Shown here in pieces: positions 63,821 to 64,000 of a stretch of DNA of 64,000 nucleotides. The stretch covers positions 2,504,592 through 2,568,591 of the forward strand of contig CP070653.1 in assembly GCA_020354665.1 (NCBI GenBank). The letters run 5' to 3'. The notes below the pieces were generated by a model. That model searched no databases. It was not told the DNA's origin and was given only the letters and a program-made list of their open reading frames with translations. The position numbers were made by a program, and so were the translations under genes. The stretch's first letter is position 1, and every line of letters begins with the position of its first letter. The DNA comes from Burkholderiales bacterium. Its GTDB lineage: Bacteria; Pseudomonadota; Gammaproteobacteria; Burkholderiales; Burkholderiaceae_C.

Positions 63821-63840
63821 CTGACGGCGATCGCCGTCAG
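63821..63840. terminator. Palindrome between the repeat arms, possible bidirectional terminator
   Basis: CTGACGGCGATCGCCGTCAG is a perfect 20-base palindrome; as RNA it can fold as GACGGC-GATC-GCCGTC. It lies 13 bases after the rnr stop. There is no T run on either side, so it is only a candidate terminator. Confidence 0.4.
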
Positions 63841-63913
63841 CAGCGCCCTTGCGCCTCGCCACGGCGGCAGGGCAGAACGCTGCGGTCGCCGGCGCCGCGC
63901 CTGGCGCGTCCGG

Positions 63914-64000
63914 GGTTTCAGCGCCGCTTGCGCGGCGTGGCTTGCACCGCGTCCTGCGACGCCGCCGACGCAGCGCCCTTTCGACGGTCCCGACCTGGGG
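63914..64000 (-). pseudogene. Inverted copy of the rnr 3' end, cut by the window edge
   Basis: Read on the minus strand this encodes PGRDRRKGAASAASQDAV followed by QATPRKRR and stop, identical to the C-terminus of the RNase R at 61562-63808. There are two base differences from the other copy (CGG to CGT, CCC to CCG); both are synonymous. Similarity stops four bases after the stop codon, near 63914, but continues up to the last base of the window on the other side. It may be the end of a second rnr gene, a partial duplication, or an assembly join. Typed as pseudogene only because its status cannot be decided here. Confidence 0.6.

Overview
The window is GC-rich, densely packed chromosomal DNA from a betaproteobacterium, most likely of the order Burkholderiales. 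The evidence is gene order and content typical of that order: an ECF sigma factor-DUF3619-DUF3106-RDD operon beside ilvI-ilvH-ilvC; tRNA-Leu-tig-clpP-clpX-lon; odhA-odhB-lpdA-zapE; ispG-hisS-yfgM-bamB-der-hfq-hflX-hflK-hflC-DUF2065-hisZ-purA; and the hpnCDE squalene genes. I make no finer taxonomic claim. No insertion sequence, prophage, CRISPR array or rRNA was seen.

Layout. 1-5.5 kb: the 3' part of nadE with glnB, then a leftward block (LOG-family protein and dgkA; an ECF sigma operon). 5.7-13.4 kb: branched-chain amino acid synthesis (ilvI, ilvH, ilvC), pssA, leuA preceded by a probable leucine attenuator, and a periplasmic D,D-peptidase. 13.4-17.4 kb: an IclR regulator and hpnE-hpnD-hpnC, all leftward; then about 740 bases without a convincing gene. 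18.1-24.2 kb: tRNA-Leu(UAG) and the protein quality-control genes tig, clpP, clpX, lon. 24.3-24.7 kb: three tRNA genes, each followed by its own terminator hairpin. 24.9-29.5 kb: etfB, etfA, an acyl-CoA dehydrogenase and a nitronate monooxygenase. 29.8-37 kb: the 2-oxoglutarate dehydrogenase complex with a small PspC/SHOCT gene inside, and zapE. 37-43 kb: PP2C phosphatase, a YdcH-like protein, a DinG-type helicase, bamD, rluD, scpB. 43-61.2 kb: a long, mostly housekeeping rightward run from rluB to purA and a phosphoribosyltransferase. 61.4-64 kb: leftward tRNA-Leu(CAG), rightward rnr, and an inverted copy of the rnr 3' end at the window edge.

How the genes work together: ilvIHC and leuA supply the valine/isoleucine and leucine routes; hpnCDE make squalene, the hopanoid precursor; Tig/ClpXP/Lon and HflKC act in protein folding and turnover; BamD and BamB belong to the outer-membrane protein assembly machine; Hfq, RNase R, RlmN, RluB and RluD act on RNA.

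The observations most worth a second look are: (1) an 87-base inverted repeat of the rnr 3' end whose only two differences are synonymous, reaching the window edge; (2) an RNase R that seems to lack its N-terminal helix-turn-helix region, with a tRNA gene lying just upstream; (3) a leucine-rich leader peptide with rare CTA codons and a terminator hairpin before leuA; (4) the sigma/DUF3619/DUF3106/RDD operon as a possible envelope-sensing module; (5) sigma-32-like promoters before lon and perhaps clpP.
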